Origin: Pelotomaculum propionicicum
GTDB lineage: Bacteria > Bacillota > Desulfotomaculia > Desulfotomaculales > Pelotomaculaceae
Assembly (NCBI RefSeq): GCF_004369225.1
Contig: NZ_QFFZ01000019.1
Coordinates: 1 to 60,997, forward strand
DNA length: 60,997 nucleotides
Direction of reading: 5' to 3'
Position numbers and translations under genes: made by a program. Shown here one piece after another: positions 1-7,745 of this stretch (the first letter of the stretch is position 1; every line of letters starts with the position of its first letter). The notes beneath the pieces were generated by a model, which saw only the letters and a list, made by a program, of their open reading frames with translations, had not been told where the DNA came from and ran no database searches.

Positions 1-58
1 AAATTTTGCAATACCACAAATAAGGTCTGAATATACAACATTAATATACCAAAAAGTT

Positions 59-98
59 AAGCTCTGAAGTCCGCATAAATGCTGTACTTGCAGAGCTT
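59..98 (+). terminator. Hairpin resembling a terminator
   Basis: AAGCTCTG plus AAGT (59-70) pair with ACTT and CAGAGCTT (86-98) around a short loop. A loose T-rich stretch (TATAACTTGTTTTT) follows on the plus strand. It could end a gene lying left of the window. The rest of 1-207 holds no gene I can recognise. Confidence 0.4.
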
Positions 99-207
99 TA
101 TAACTTGTTTTTACTGCAAAACTCAGGATAATATCTAATCTTGTCAACAAAATTTTGAGGCTAAGAGCCATAATCTTTGAAATTGTCTCTTATTTCAAGA
201 ATTAGGG

Positions 208-797
208 CTAAAACCGCCTCATATTACTTCTGACCCCGTTGTTTAGGACACCAATCCCTTCGATTTCCACCTCAACTTCATCTCCCGCCACAACAGGTCC
301 AACACCGCTTGGAGTACCAGTCATAATCACATCGCCTGGGAAAAGGGTCATAATTCCTGAGATAAACTTACCAGTTCCGGCACACTGAAAATCAGACGGC
401 TGGTGGAAGAACACTGTTTAAGTTTACCGTTTAAACGCAGTGAAACAGCCAGGTTCGCTAGATCGAGATCCCTTACAATATACGGTCCCAGGGGCAAAAA
501 CGTGTCAAATGATTTTGATCTTGTCCACTGGCCGTCTTTTTCCTGAAGATCCCTTGCGGTTATATCATTACCACAGGTATAACCAAAAATGTATGCATCT
601 GCTTCATTTTCATTAATATTGCGGCAGGTCTTTCTTATTACCACCGCCAGCTCGGCATCATAATCCACCCTGCTGCTGCAGGACGGGCAAATAATATTTT
701 CCCCCGGCCCAATTACAGCGGAAGAAGGTTTTATAAACAGCACCGGTTCGTCCAGTATGGCCAGGCCCAGACACTCATAAAAAAAGCCCTGAACCAT
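208..797 (-). pseudogene. Fumarylacetoacetate hydrolase (FAH) family, frameshifted and 5'-truncated
   Basis: Two minus-strand frames together give most of an FAH-fold hydrolase/isomerase. The upstream piece (797 to about 370) contains PVLFIKPSSAVIGPG, YDAELAVVI and GYTCGNDITARD. The downstream piece (about 370 to 208) resumes with [21 protein letters not shown] and EVEIEGIG. The acidic metal ligands typical of the family are in the first piece. One base appears to be missing around 365-372, where VPELVS should run into FISGIMT. The protein also begins at what would be the GLNYADHA motif, here degraded, so the usual first 50-70 residues are absent. Both defects point to a dead gene, although a sequencing error could explain the frameshift alone. 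It may have been co-transcribed with the ferredoxin upstream. Confidence 0.8.
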
Positions 798-844
798 TTT
801 GATCTAAGGGGCAGGGCGCAGCTTTACCATATTATGGCAATATA

Positions 845-991
845 TCAGGATAAATCCTTTTTTTGGTACCTTTTAAATGTAATCCCCTTGCGAAAATGCG
901 CCATCCTGTTTTTAAATTCCTGTATTTCCAGGGCGCCGGCAGGGTTTGCGTTAATATTAAGTTTGTTTTCCCCTTTTTTTTCACCTGACAC
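845..991 (-). CDS. Possible small protein, 48 residues
   Basis: A GTG at 991 is preceded by AAAGG with 5-base spacing and opens a 48-codon frame ending in TGA at 845-847. The peptide starts MSGEKKGENKLNINANP and continues with a basic, helical-looking stretch (EFKNRMAHFRKGITFKRYQ). There is no signal peptide, membrane segment or Cys. It lies 19 bases after the ferredoxin stop and 47 bases before the FAH remnant, as expected for an operon member. I do not recognise the family. The case rests on the start signal, the packing and a protein-like composition, and it could still be a chance frame. Confidence 0.45.
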   Translation of the reverse strand: MSGEKKGENKLNINANPAGALEIQEFKNRMAHFRKGITFKRYQKKDLS

Positions 992-1010
992 CTCCGCCTT
1001 TTAACCCGGC

Positions 1011-1199
1011 TTAATCCAAAGTAATGGCATTGGTTGGACAGCCTTCAGCGGCTTCACGGGCCTGGTCTTCCATATCCGCAGGTACTTCATCAACTATATT
1101 GTGTGCCTTATCGTCCTCATTCCAGTCAAAAACTTCCGGACAAGTATCAATGCACGCGCCACAGCTGATACAAAGTTCTTGATCTACTGCTATTGGCAA
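1011..1199 (-). CDS. Monocluster 4Fe-4S ferredoxin
   Basis: A 62-residue soluble electron carrier. The N-terminal motif CISCGACIDTCP provides the CxxCxxC ligands, and the C-terminal GCPTNAI provides the last one. The remaining Cys (before PEVF) may form the disulfide seen in some monocluster ferredoxins. The body is strongly acidic, usual for ferredoxins. I place the start at TTG 1199, because GGGGGGTG lies 7-8 bases upstream and the resulting length matches the family. A longer frame to 1256 adds an unlikely hydrophobic leader. It is transcribed away from the DegS-like kinase gene. Its redox partner cannot be told from the context. Confidence 0.88.
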   Translation of the reverse strand: MPIAVDQELCISCGACIDTCPEVFDWNEDDKAHNIVDEVPADMEDQAREAAEGCPTNAITLD

Positions 1200-1356
1200 G
1201 GAACAACACCCCCCTGTTATATTTATAGCAGTTATAGTTTGGCTGAAAAGGCACAAATTATGTAGGTATCAAAAAAAAGCAAATTATTACGATATTTATT
1301 CTTAGGGACAAAAAACAGGACCAGGTTTCGTATAAACATTTAAGAAGGTGAATTAG

Positions 1357-2490
1357 TTGGACACAAAGGACCTCGACAGGATTATCAAAGAAACCCTGGA
1401 ATCCATAGAACGCAGTAAAATCCAGATTTATGACATAGTGGAAAACACCCTGGCCGAGCAGGCCAGGGTTGATCAAGAACTGGCTGAAGTAAAAAACGAA
1501 GTTTCCGATATCATTAAAAAAGTCGACAAGCTGTCCCGGGATGAAAAAAAGGCACGCTTAAGATTAGTGGAAGTCAGTAAAGATTTTCGTCAATATACCG
1601 AAAGAGATATTAAGGAAGCTTATGATACCGCTTACCAGTTTCAGGCGGAACTGATCAGGCTGAAAGAAAGAGAAAAGCTTTTACGATACCGCAGGGACCA
1701 TCTTGAGGTAAGCCTGCGGCGGCTTAAAAATACAGCGCAAAGAGCGGAAAGACTTGTTTCCCAGATGGGTGTCGTCTTTAACTTCCTTAGCGGCGGGCTG
1801 CGGGATTTGAATACGAAGATTAACGAACTCCAACAGGCCCAGGACATGGCTATAAGCATCATCAGGGCTCAAGAAGAAGAGCGCAAGAGGATAGCCCGGG
1901 AAATACACGACGGTCCTGCTCAGTCCATGGCTAATATAGTCATGCGGACAGAGTACTGTATAAAACTTCTTAACATGAGCCCTGAGCAGGTACACGGTGA
2001 ACTTGTCTCACTGCAAAACCTGGTTCGGCTTTCTTTGATGGATGTACGCAAGATAATTTTTGACCTGAGGCCAATGGTGCTGGACGACCTTGGACTTGCT
2101 CCCGCCATTAAAAGGTATCTGAGCAACTACAAGGAACAGTACGGCCTGCAGGTTGAATTTCTTTGTTTCGGCCAGCAAAGACGCCTGGATAGTTCTATAG
2201 AGGTCGCTCTTTTCAGAATAGTTCAGGAGTTGGTCAGCAACGTCCATAAACATGCCCGGGCTCAAAACGCGGTTGTTAAAATTGAACTTCTCCGCAATAA
2301 AATAAATGTTCATGTAAAGGACGACGGTGTAGGCTTTGACCTGGAAAAAGTGATGTCCGACAAGGACCGTGAGGGTTACGGGCTGATTGGCATGAGAGAA
2401 AGAGTCCAGCTGCTCAACGGTGAAATAAACATAGTTACGGCCCCGGGACAGGGCACTTCTATAAATTTATCTGTACCTGTAGAGGATTAA
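1357..2490 (+). CDS. DegS-like cytoplasmic sensor histidine kinase
   Basis: A 377-residue kinase with no membrane segment. Residues 1-170 are charged and predicted coiled coil, as in the DegS sensor domain. A HisKA_3 dimerisation/phosphoacceptor helix follows (ARAEEER-like stretch then REIHDGPAQS, phosphoacceptor His184). The C-terminal HATPase has the N-box around ELVSNVHKHA and the G-boxes DDGVGFD and GYGLIGMRER. The start is TTG 1357 behind AAGAAGGTG. It is paired with a NarL/LuxR-type response regulator 33 bases downstream, the classic DegS-DegU arrangement. The pair sits directly before the Tad pilus operon, so pilus control is a reasonable inference, but the input signal is unknown. Confidence 0.88.
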   Translation: MDTKDLDRIIKETLESIERSKIQIYDIVENTLAEQARVDQELAEVKNEVSDIIKKVDKLSRDEKKARLRLVEVSKDFRQYTERDIKEAYDTAYQFQAELIRLKEREKLLRYRRDHLEVSLRRLKNTAQRAERLVSQMGVVFNFLSGGLRDLNTKINELQQAQDMAISIIRAQEEERKRIAREIHDGPAQSMANIVMRTEYCIKLLNMSPEQVHGELVSLQNLVRLSLMDVRKIIFDLRPMVLDDLGLAPAIKRYLSNYKEQYGLQVEFLCFGQQRRLDSSIEVALFRIVQELVSNVHKHARAQNAVVKIELLRNKINVHVKDDGVGFDLEKVMSDKDREGYGLIGMRERVQLLNGEINIVTAPGQGTSINLSVPVED

Positions 2491-2523
2491 AATATACGCG
2501 TATTATACAAGGGGGGAAACAAA

Positions 2524-3177
2524 TTGAAGATGGTAAAGGTTCTGATTGCCGACGACCATGCCCTCATGCGGGAAGGACTGCGCAAGATCTTGTCAACAGA
2601 AGAGAGAATCGCAGTCGTGGGAGAGGCCGAAAACGGTGATCAGGCCATCCACCTGGCTTTTTCTCTAAACCCTGATATCATCCTGATGGACATAAACATG
2701 CCTGTGGCGAACGGGATAGAGGCTACCAGGGCCATAAAAAGAGAGAGACCGGAAATTGGTATTATCGCCTTAACCATTCACGACCAGGAAGAATACCTTT
2801 TTGAACTGATCAAAGCCGGCGTCTCCGGTTACATTTTAAAGGATATCAGGCCCGGCCTTTTGATTCAGACCATTCTGGGAGTTGCCAACGGTGAGTCATT
2901 CATTCCTTCTTCAATGACATCACGGATTTTTGCGGAATTTAACAGGCTTTATTCACTCTCTCCCCGCAATTCAAATACCCAGGGTTTGACCAAGCGGGAA
3001 ATTGATGTGCTCCGCCTGGTGGCAAACGGTGAAAACAACAGGTCCATTGCCAAGAAACTGTTCATAAGTGAAAAGACCGTCAAAAACCACCTGACCAGCA
3101 TCTTTCAAAAACTTGGCGTAGGCGACCGGACGCAGGCCGCTATCCACGCCGTAAAAAGCAAAATAGTGGATTTATAG
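2524..3177 (+). CDS. DegU-like response regulator (NarL/LuxR family)
   Basis: 217 residues. The receiver domain (1-120) has acidic residues at IADDHALMREG, the phosphoacceptor Asp in ILMDINMP and the conserved Lys in GYILKD. The C-terminal LuxR-type HTH (about 152-212) contains LTKREIDVLRLVANG and SEKTVKNHLTSIFQKL. The start is TTG 2524, 7 bases after GGGGGG; an ATG two codons later is also possible. It follows its cognate DegS-like kinase and is closed by a strong terminator. A 16-bp palindrome just past the terminator is a candidate binding site for this or another regulator. Confidence 0.88.
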   Translation: MKMVKVLIADDHALMREGLRKILSTEERIAVVGEAENGDQAIHLAFSLNPDIILMDINMPVANGIEATRAIKRERPEIGIIALTIHDQEEYLFELIKAGVSGYILKDIRPGLLIQTILGVANGESFIPSSMTSRIFAEFNRLYSLSPRNSNTQGLTKREIDVLRLVANGENNRSIAKKLFISEKTVKNHLTSIFQKLGVGDRTQAAIHAVKSKIVDL

Positions 3178-3187
3178 CACCAGCCCC

Positions 3188-3211
3188 AAACCCGCTACGG
3201 CGGGTTTTTTT
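3188..3211 (+). terminator. Rho-independent terminator after the degU-like gene
   Basis: The 8-bp stem AAACCCGC/GCGGGTTT (3188-3195 with 3200-3207) has a UACG tetraloop and is followed directly by a T run. It separates the kinase/regulator pair from the pilin genes. Confidence 0.9.
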
Positions 3212-3218
3212 ATTTTCA

Positions 3219-3234
3219 TAGGACTATAGTCCTA
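3219..3234. promoter_or_regulatory. Perfect 16-bp palindrome, candidate operator upstream of the tad operon
   Basis: TAGGACTATAGTCCTA is its own reverse complement. It lies between the degU-like terminator and the first pilin gene, 127 bases before that start codon. It has no loop, so it is more likely a binding site for a dimeric protein than an RNA hairpin. The binding protein is unknown. Confidence 0.5.
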
Positions 3235-3360
3235 AAACAACCAGGGACACTTGACTGTACTAAAATGAGACCAGTGCATCATGTGCAAATTTCGACAGGA
3301 TGCTATTATAAAATACAGCAGTTACCTGGATTTAAAATCAACCCGAGAGGTGGTTGATGA

Positions 3361-3528
3361 ATGGCGGGTATAATTAAAAGATTTTATATCGAAGAGTCCG
3401 GGCAGGGATTGACTGAATACAGCCTGATTCTGGCATTTGTGGCCTTAGTTTTAATTGGCGCGCTAAGTCAGGTTGTTCAGGGTATCATGGGCGCTTATCA
3501 AAGAGCTGCGAACCTGTTCAGTGATTAA
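3361..3528 (+). CDS. Flp-type pilin, first copy (55 residues)
   Basis: A short prepilin of the Flp/Fap class. A basic leader (MAGIIKRFYIEESG) ends in the processing site ESGQGLTEYSLIL, with the Glu-Tyr pair that defines Flp pilins, followed by one hydrophobic helix (about 20-42). The prepilin peptidase encoded downstream should cut after the Gly. The start is ATG 3361, 7 bases after AGAGGTGG. It differs from the second pilin in having Tyr/Ser after the cleavage motif, and it lacks the Ser/Gly-rich tail. Two pilins in tandem suggest a major/minor pair or a duplication. Confidence 0.85.
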   Translation: MAGIIKRFYIEESGQGLTEYSLILAFVALVLIGALSQVVQGIMGAYQRAANLFSD

Positions 3529-3569
3529 AATGTTTTAAAATAAAAAACAAATGAAAGGTGGTCTAATCA

Positions 3570-3761
3570 ATGTTAAATGCAATTAAGAGTTTTCTTTCAG
3601 AAGAATCCGGTCAGGGTATGGCGGAATATGGCTTAATTCTTGCGCTGGTGGCGGTAGTGCTAATCACTGCACTAACGGCTTTAAACACTGGATTGCAGGG
3701 GACTTTTAGCAGAGTAACGGCAGCGCTCGGTGGCAGCAGCAGCGGCGGCACTGGACAATAA
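3570..3761 (+). CDS. Flp-type pilin, second copy (63 residues)
   Basis: An Flp pilin with leader MLNAIKSFLSEESG, processing site GQGMAEYGLILAL and a hydrophobic helix (about 19-40). The mature part ends in a flexible Ser/Gly tail (GGSSSGGTGQ). Flp pilins assemble into bundled adhesive pili through the Tad machinery. The start is ATG 3570 behind AAAGGTGG. The copy is close to the Flp consensus and may be the main subunit. A long imperfect hairpin after the gene could let pilin mRNA accumulate above the assembly genes. Confidence 0.92.
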   Translation: MLNAIKSFLSEESGQGMAEYGLILALVAVVLITALTALNTGLQGTFSRVTAALGGSSSGGTGQ

Positions 3762-3795
3762 GCCAAAATTTTTCAGTAACCTTAAATATGCGATA

Positions 3796-3827
3796 TGGAC
3801 CCTGCTCATGCCACTGAGTGGGGTCCA
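3796..3827 (+). other. Intercistronic hairpin between the pilin and prepilin peptidase genes
   Basis: TGGACCC (3796-3802) pairs with GGGTCCA (3821-3827), with an inner CTCA/TGAG stem. There is no T run, so it is not a full terminator. The place suggests an mRNA-stabilising or processing element, or a weak attenuator, after an abundantly needed pilin (inference). Confidence 0.45.
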
Positions 3828-3849
3828 CCTGTAAAAAGAGGTTAAATTT

Positions 3850-4359
3850 ATGATAATTAATACTGTTCTAATCATCTTAATTGCAATTTGCGTTTTCACC
3901 GATCTCTCAAAAAGAAAAATTTATAATAAAGTGCTTTTCCCTGCTGCCATTATCGCACTTACTTATCATATCTACACTGCCGGTATAAGCGGTGGGTTTT
4001 TTAGCGTCAAAGGTTTATTCATAGGAACGGCGCTACTGCTAATTCCTTATTTCATGGGTGGAATCGGCGCGGGTGATGTAAAATTCCTTGGAGTGATTGG
4101 CGCCTTCAAAGGCTGTAACTTCATCTTTGTGACTTTTCTGGCTGGAGCTATTGCAGGTGGCATCATGGCGGTATTTTGCCTTTTTAAAAATAAAAAAATG
4201 CTGTTTATATTCAAAAAGCTTCTTGCGCCATTTCTGATCCGTCACGGATTCATTTTAAACAATACAGAAAATGACGAGACCATTAATATTAATTGTACAA
4301 TCCCCTACAGCGCCGCCATAGCTGTCGGCGCCGCAGCCGCTGCTTACTTTGTGAGGTGA
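3850..4359 (+). CDS. Prepilin peptidase TadV/CpaA (A24 family)
   Basis: A 169-residue polytopic membrane aspartic protease that trims the Flp prepilins and TadE/G-type pseudopilins. The catalytic aspartates of the A24 family are visible at FTDLSKRK (Asp18) and in the hallmark GAGDVK (Asp76). The methylase domain of longer PilD enzymes is absent, as usual for TadV. Hydrophobic segments lie at about 3-17, 28-45, 55-71, 84-110 and 152-167. It is followed after 5 bases by tadE, so translation is probably coupled. Confidence 0.9.
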   Translation: MIINTVLIILIAICVFTDLSKRKIYNKVLFPAAIIALTYHIYTAGISGGFFSVKGLFIGTALLLIPYFMGGIGAGDVKFLGVIGAFKGCNFIFVTFLAGAIAGGIMAVFCLFKNKKMLFIFKKLLAPFLIRHGFILNNTENDETININCTIPYSAAIAVGAAAAAYFVR

Positions 4360-4364
4360 TTCTT

Positions 4365-4766
4365 TTGCGGCTTGTTAGAAAACTGATAAAAAACAAGAAA
4401 GGCCAGGCGCTGGTAGAACTCGCACTGATACTCCCCATTTTAATCATGATTATATTGGCCACTATGGAGTTCGGCAGGATTTTATACTCCTACATGATTA
4501 TCACCAACGCTTCCAGGGAAGGCGCCCGGGCCGGAGTGGTAGGCACAGATGACTACGGCATCAAAACCAAGGTTAAGAACGCGGCAACAACTTTGTCTTT
4601 AACAGATTCACAAATTATAATTACACCCAGCCAGGGCTCACGCCCCAGAGGCGCTCCTTTATCAGTCCAGGTTAACTACTCGGTTATTCTGGTAGCACCG
4701 ATACCCAACGTTGTTGTACCCAACCCCTTCCCTCTAACCGCGACAACAACAATGCGGGTGGAATGA
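4365..4766 (+). CDS. TadE-like pseudopilin
   Basis: 133 residues with a basic N-terminus (LVRKLIKNKKG), then QALVELALILPILIMII, the TadE hallmark with the cleavage-site Glu, and one N-terminal membrane helix. The rest is an extracytoplasmic domain with SREGARAG. TadE is a minor pseudopilin required for Flp assembly. I start it at TTG 4365, 6 bases after GAGGTGA, which overlaps the end of the peptidase gene. A longer frame upstream lies inside that gene and lacks a binding site. Confidence 0.88.
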   Translation: MRLVRKLIKNKKGQALVELALILPILIMIILATMEFGRILYSYMIITNASREGARAGVVGTDDYGIKTKVKNAATTLSLTDSQIIITPSQGSRPRGAPLSVQVNYSVILVAPIPNVVVPNPFPLTATTTMRVE

Positions 4767-4777
4767 CGGAGGAAAAA

Positions 4778-5737
4778 ATGAAAACAATCATAAACCTGCT
4801 TAAAGAACTAAAAAATAACCAGCGCGGGTCATCAATGGTAATAGTAGCCATTTCTCTGGTTTCTCTGATTGGCTTTGCCGCACTGGTCATAGATATTGGT
4901 ATGCTGACCCTGGACAAGTGGAGACTAACCAACGCTATTGACGCGGCAGCCCTGGCAGGTGTGCAGGAATTGCCTACAAGCCCCACCAGGGCCAGAGAGG
5001 TCGCGAGCACTTATGCTCTAAGCAACGGGTGTGATAATGCGGTCTCAACAATACAATCAGACAACGGTCATGCCAACTGTAAAATTGTTGTTACAGCATC
5101 AAGACCGGTTAACTTCTTTTTCGCCAGGATACTTGGTTTTGGCTCTTCCACTGTCAGCGCGCGGGCCGTGGCCAAGGTTGCCGGACTAACCTCCTTTGTC
5201 GGAGCGGCGCCTTTGGCTGTGCCAAACCAAACTTTTAATTTCAATACCCTGTATGTATTAAAGCAAGGGTCCAACAGCCCCAACCCTCCCCCGCTAGGTT
5301 CCGGCAACTACGGAGCTTTATCCCTGGGGGGTACCGGTGCGAGAAATTATGAGGACAACCTGAAATACGGCTACGACGGCCTGCTGGCAGTTGGAAACGA
5401 GGTTGACACAGAGACAGGCAACATGTCCAACCCAACCCTGCGGGCGATAGAATACCGCATGAGCCAGTGCACCCACAGCCCTCCCTGCACCCCATCTTCT
5501 TTTGACCCCGGGTGCAAAAGGATTTTAATCGTGCCTGTTTATGACCCGGTTGTTATCGACCAGGGCCAGGTCAAGAGAATCAGAGTGGTTGGTTTCGCCG
5601 CATTCCTGGTGGTGAGTGTCAGCGGTCAGGGCAACGAAAACTATATTGACGGTTACTTTATCAGGATGGTGGCCAACGGTGGCACGAGTAATTACCAGAC
5701 CGACTACGGTCTCAACGGAGCAAGCTTAATTGAGTAA
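4778..5737 (+). CDS. TadG-like Flp pilus-associated protein
   Basis: 319 residues. The N-terminal segment RGSSMVIVAISLVSLIGF with AALVIDIG is the putative Flp-assembly TadE/TadG-like motif, with one membrane anchor. The start of the exported region has DAAALAGVQELP, common in this family. No von Willebrand domain is evident, so it is shorter than proteobacterial TadG. The extracellular part carries paired Cys (CTHSPPC) and Pro-rich stretches. I place the start at ATG 4778, 5 bases after GGAGG, rather than at the upstream ATG at 4763 that overlaps the tadE stop. Confidence 0.8.
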   Translation: MKTIINLLKELKNNQRGSSMVIVAISLVSLIGFAALVIDIGMLTLDKWRLTNAIDAAALAGVQELPTSPTRAREVASTYALSNGCDNAVSTIQSDNGHANCKIVVTASRPVNFFFARILGFGSSTVSARAVAKVAGLTSFVGAAPLAVPNQTFNFNTLYVLKQGSNSPNPPPLGSGNYGALSLGGTGARNYEDNLKYGYDGLLAVGNEVDTETGNMSNPTLRAIEYRMSQCTHSPPCTPSSFDPGCKRILIVPVYDPVVIDQGQVKRIRVVGFAAFLVVSVSGQGNENYIDGYFIRMVANGGTSNYQTDYGLNGASLIE

Positions 5738-5758
5738 TAATAAGGTGGGAAGAAGAAA

Positions 5759-6490
5759 ATGAAAAACAAGTTGCTTTTGATTCTGGCCATAATTATTGGG
5801 CTGGCTGCGGCTGCCGGTATTTATCTCTTTCTGGACAACACCAGAAAAACTTACCAGGTAAACAGTGATTTCGTCAGTGTGGTCGTAGCCCGCCAGCGCA
5901 TACCGGCCAAAACTCAAATTACAGCCCAAATGGTCGAGATGAAAGATATCCCTGCCATATCACTGAACGATCTAGCGGTAGTGGATACGAAAGAAGTTTT
6001 GGGCAAAACAACAAAATCGGAAATTCTGCCGGGTGAACAGGTTTTGCGGGAAAGACTGGCTACTGAGAGGAGTTCATCCGAAGGCCTGTCTTTTCAGATA
6101 CCACAGGGCAAACGGGCAGTGTCTGTCGCGGTGGACGAAGTATCAGGAGTCGCCGGGCTGGTTAAAGTTGGCGACCGGGTGGATGTCCTGGGTACTTTCG
6201 ACCTGCAGGGAGCAACCGGTCAGGAAAAGGTCAGCTATACTTCCATCCTGATACAAAATGTTGACGTACTATCTATTGACCAGTCTGCCTCGCCGGATGC
6301 TTTGACCAGCCAGGACAGCAAAAAAGCCAGCAATTCAGCGCATACTATTACCCTTTCAGTGACACCGGAACAAGCCGAGCCGCTGGTGCTGTGTTCGGAA
6401 AAAGGAACCATCAGGCTGGCACTCAGGCCGGCTGCCGACCAGAATGTTATTTACGTGCCGTCAATAAGAGGTAATCAGTTAATCCGCTAG
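5759..6490 (+). CDS. Flp pilus assembly protein CpaB/RcpC
   Basis: 243 residues with one N-terminal membrane helix (about 4-24) and then a SAF domain (about 40-105, VVVARQRIPAKTQIT to ILPGEQVLRERL). The RcpC/CpaB domain follows, with RAVSVAVDEVSGVAGLVKVGD and the family motif GDRVDVLGT. In diderms CpaB works with the secretin. Here no secretin gene is present, so it probably stabilises the pilus in or near the cell wall (inference). It is mid-operon with a clear AAGGTGGGAAG binding site. Confidence 0.9.
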   Translation: MKNKLLLILAIIIGLAAAAGIYLFLDNTRKTYQVNSDFVSVVVARQRIPAKTQITAQMVEMKDIPAISLNDLAVVDTKEVLGKTTKSEILPGEQVLRERLATERSSSEGLSFQIPQGKRAVSVAVDEVSGVAGLVKVGDRVDVLGTFDLQGATGQEKVSYTSILIQNVDVLSIDQSASPDALTSQDSKKASNSAHTITLSVTPEQAEPLVLCSEKGTIRLALRPAADQNVIYVPSIRGNQLIR

Positions 6491-6508
6491 TTCTAAGGAG
6501 GTTGCAAA

Positions 6509-7732
6509 ATGAGCCGGACCAATGTGCTTGTTGTCGATGATATTGCCAATATGCGCGAGGATATTAAACGACTGCTTTATTTTGAGGAAGACATTAATGT
6601 CGTGGGTGAAGCCTCTGATGGCAAAGAGGCAGTGCAACTGGCCGAAAACCTTAAACCGGACGTGGTGCTGATGGATATCAACTTGCCCGGTATGGACGGG
6701 ATCATGGCGTCGGAGGTTATTGTCAACAAGATGCCTGACACTGCCATCGTCATCATCTCCATCCAGGGAGAGCCTGAATATCTTAGAAAGGCCATGGCTG
6801 CCGGAGCCAGGGATTACCTGGTGAAACCTTTCAGCGGCAGCGACCTGGCCGAGACTATCCGGCGGGTCAGCAAATCCTACAAAATACGCTCAGCCCACAC
6901 CCCCCTGCCGCCTACGGCGCTGACAGCGCCTGAACCGCCTCAGAGTCGCAGGATGATCGTTGTTTTTTCAAGTAAAGGCGGTGTCGGCAAAACCACCTTA
7001 GCGTGCAACCTGGCGGTATGCCTGGGGCAGGACTACAGAAAAAAAGTGGCGCTGGTGGATTTGAACCTGCAGGGAGGCGACGTGTCGGTGATGCTCAACC
7101 TCTCCCCCAGAGGCAGCATTGCCGAACTGGTCCAGGAAGAAGACAGAATGGAATATTCGCTGGTCAACACCTACCTTGTCCCGCACCTGTCCGGCCTGAA
7201 AGTTCTTCCCGCGCCCCTTCGCCCGGAGCAGGCTGAAGTTGTTACGGCAGAGCATGTTGAAGGGATTTTGAAGCTGCTAAAAAATAATTATGAGTATGTG
7301 GTAATTGACACTTCCCCGCTCTTTAACGACTTAAACCTGGTGGCCATGGAAGCGGCTGATGATATCTTGTTGACCTGCACCAGGGACCTGCCGGCCATAA
7401 GACACACCAAGACTGATATGGAGGTACTGGAGTCTCTGAACCTGTCAGGCAAAGTAAAGTTTGTTTTAAATCAGTCCACACTGGACTACGGGATTAAGAT
7501 CTCAGACCTGGAAAAAAGCTTTAACGCCTCTCCCGCAGCTCTCCTGCCGTATGATGAAAAGACTGTCCTGTCTTCAATAAATAAAGGGCATCCTTTTGTT
7601 ATGACTCAATCCAATTGCAAACTATCCCAGTCAATTAAACTTTTAGCCGGAGAATTTGAGAAATTATCTTCCGGGTCTGCAGCCAGTGTTGTTTCAAAAA
7701 GATCCTTCATAGGTAAACTCTTCAGCTTATAA
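6509..7732 (+). CDS. Receiver-CpaE/TadZ fusion (MinD-like ATPase)
   Basis: 407 residues in two parts. The first 120 form a CheY-like receiver with phosphoacceptor Asp56 in LMDINLP and Lys in YLVKPF. From about 148 comes a MinD/ParA-type ATPase with the deviant Walker A FSSKGGVGKTTLACNLA and a Walker B region YVVIDTSP. CpaE/TadZ marks the site of pilus assembly. In the classic protein the receiver is often degenerate, but here its key residues are intact, so phospho-control is possible. A Pro-rich linker (about 130-145) joins the parts. It is 13 bases upstream of the secretion ATPase gene. Confidence 0.9.
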   Translation: MSRTNVLVVDDIANMREDIKRLLYFEEDINVVGEASDGKEAVQLAENLKPDVVLMDINLPGMDGIMASEVIVNKMPDTAIVIISIQGEPEYLRKAMAAGARDYLVKPFSGSDLAETIRRVSKSYKIRSAHTPLPPTALTAPEPPQSRRMIVVFSSKGGVGKTTLACNLAVCLGQDYRKKVALVDLNLQGGDVSVMLNLSPRGSIAELVQEEDRMEYSLVNTYLVPHLSGLKVLPAPLRPEQAEVVTAEHVEGILKLLKNNYEYVVIDTSPLFNDLNLVAMEAADDILLTCTRDLPAIRHTKTDMEVLESLNLSGKVKFVLNQSTLDYGIKISDLEKSFNASPAALLPYDEKTVLSSINKGHPFVMTQSNCKLSQSIKLLAGEFEKLSSGSAASVVSKRSFIGKLFSL

Positions 7733-7745
7733 GAGGTGATAGAGA

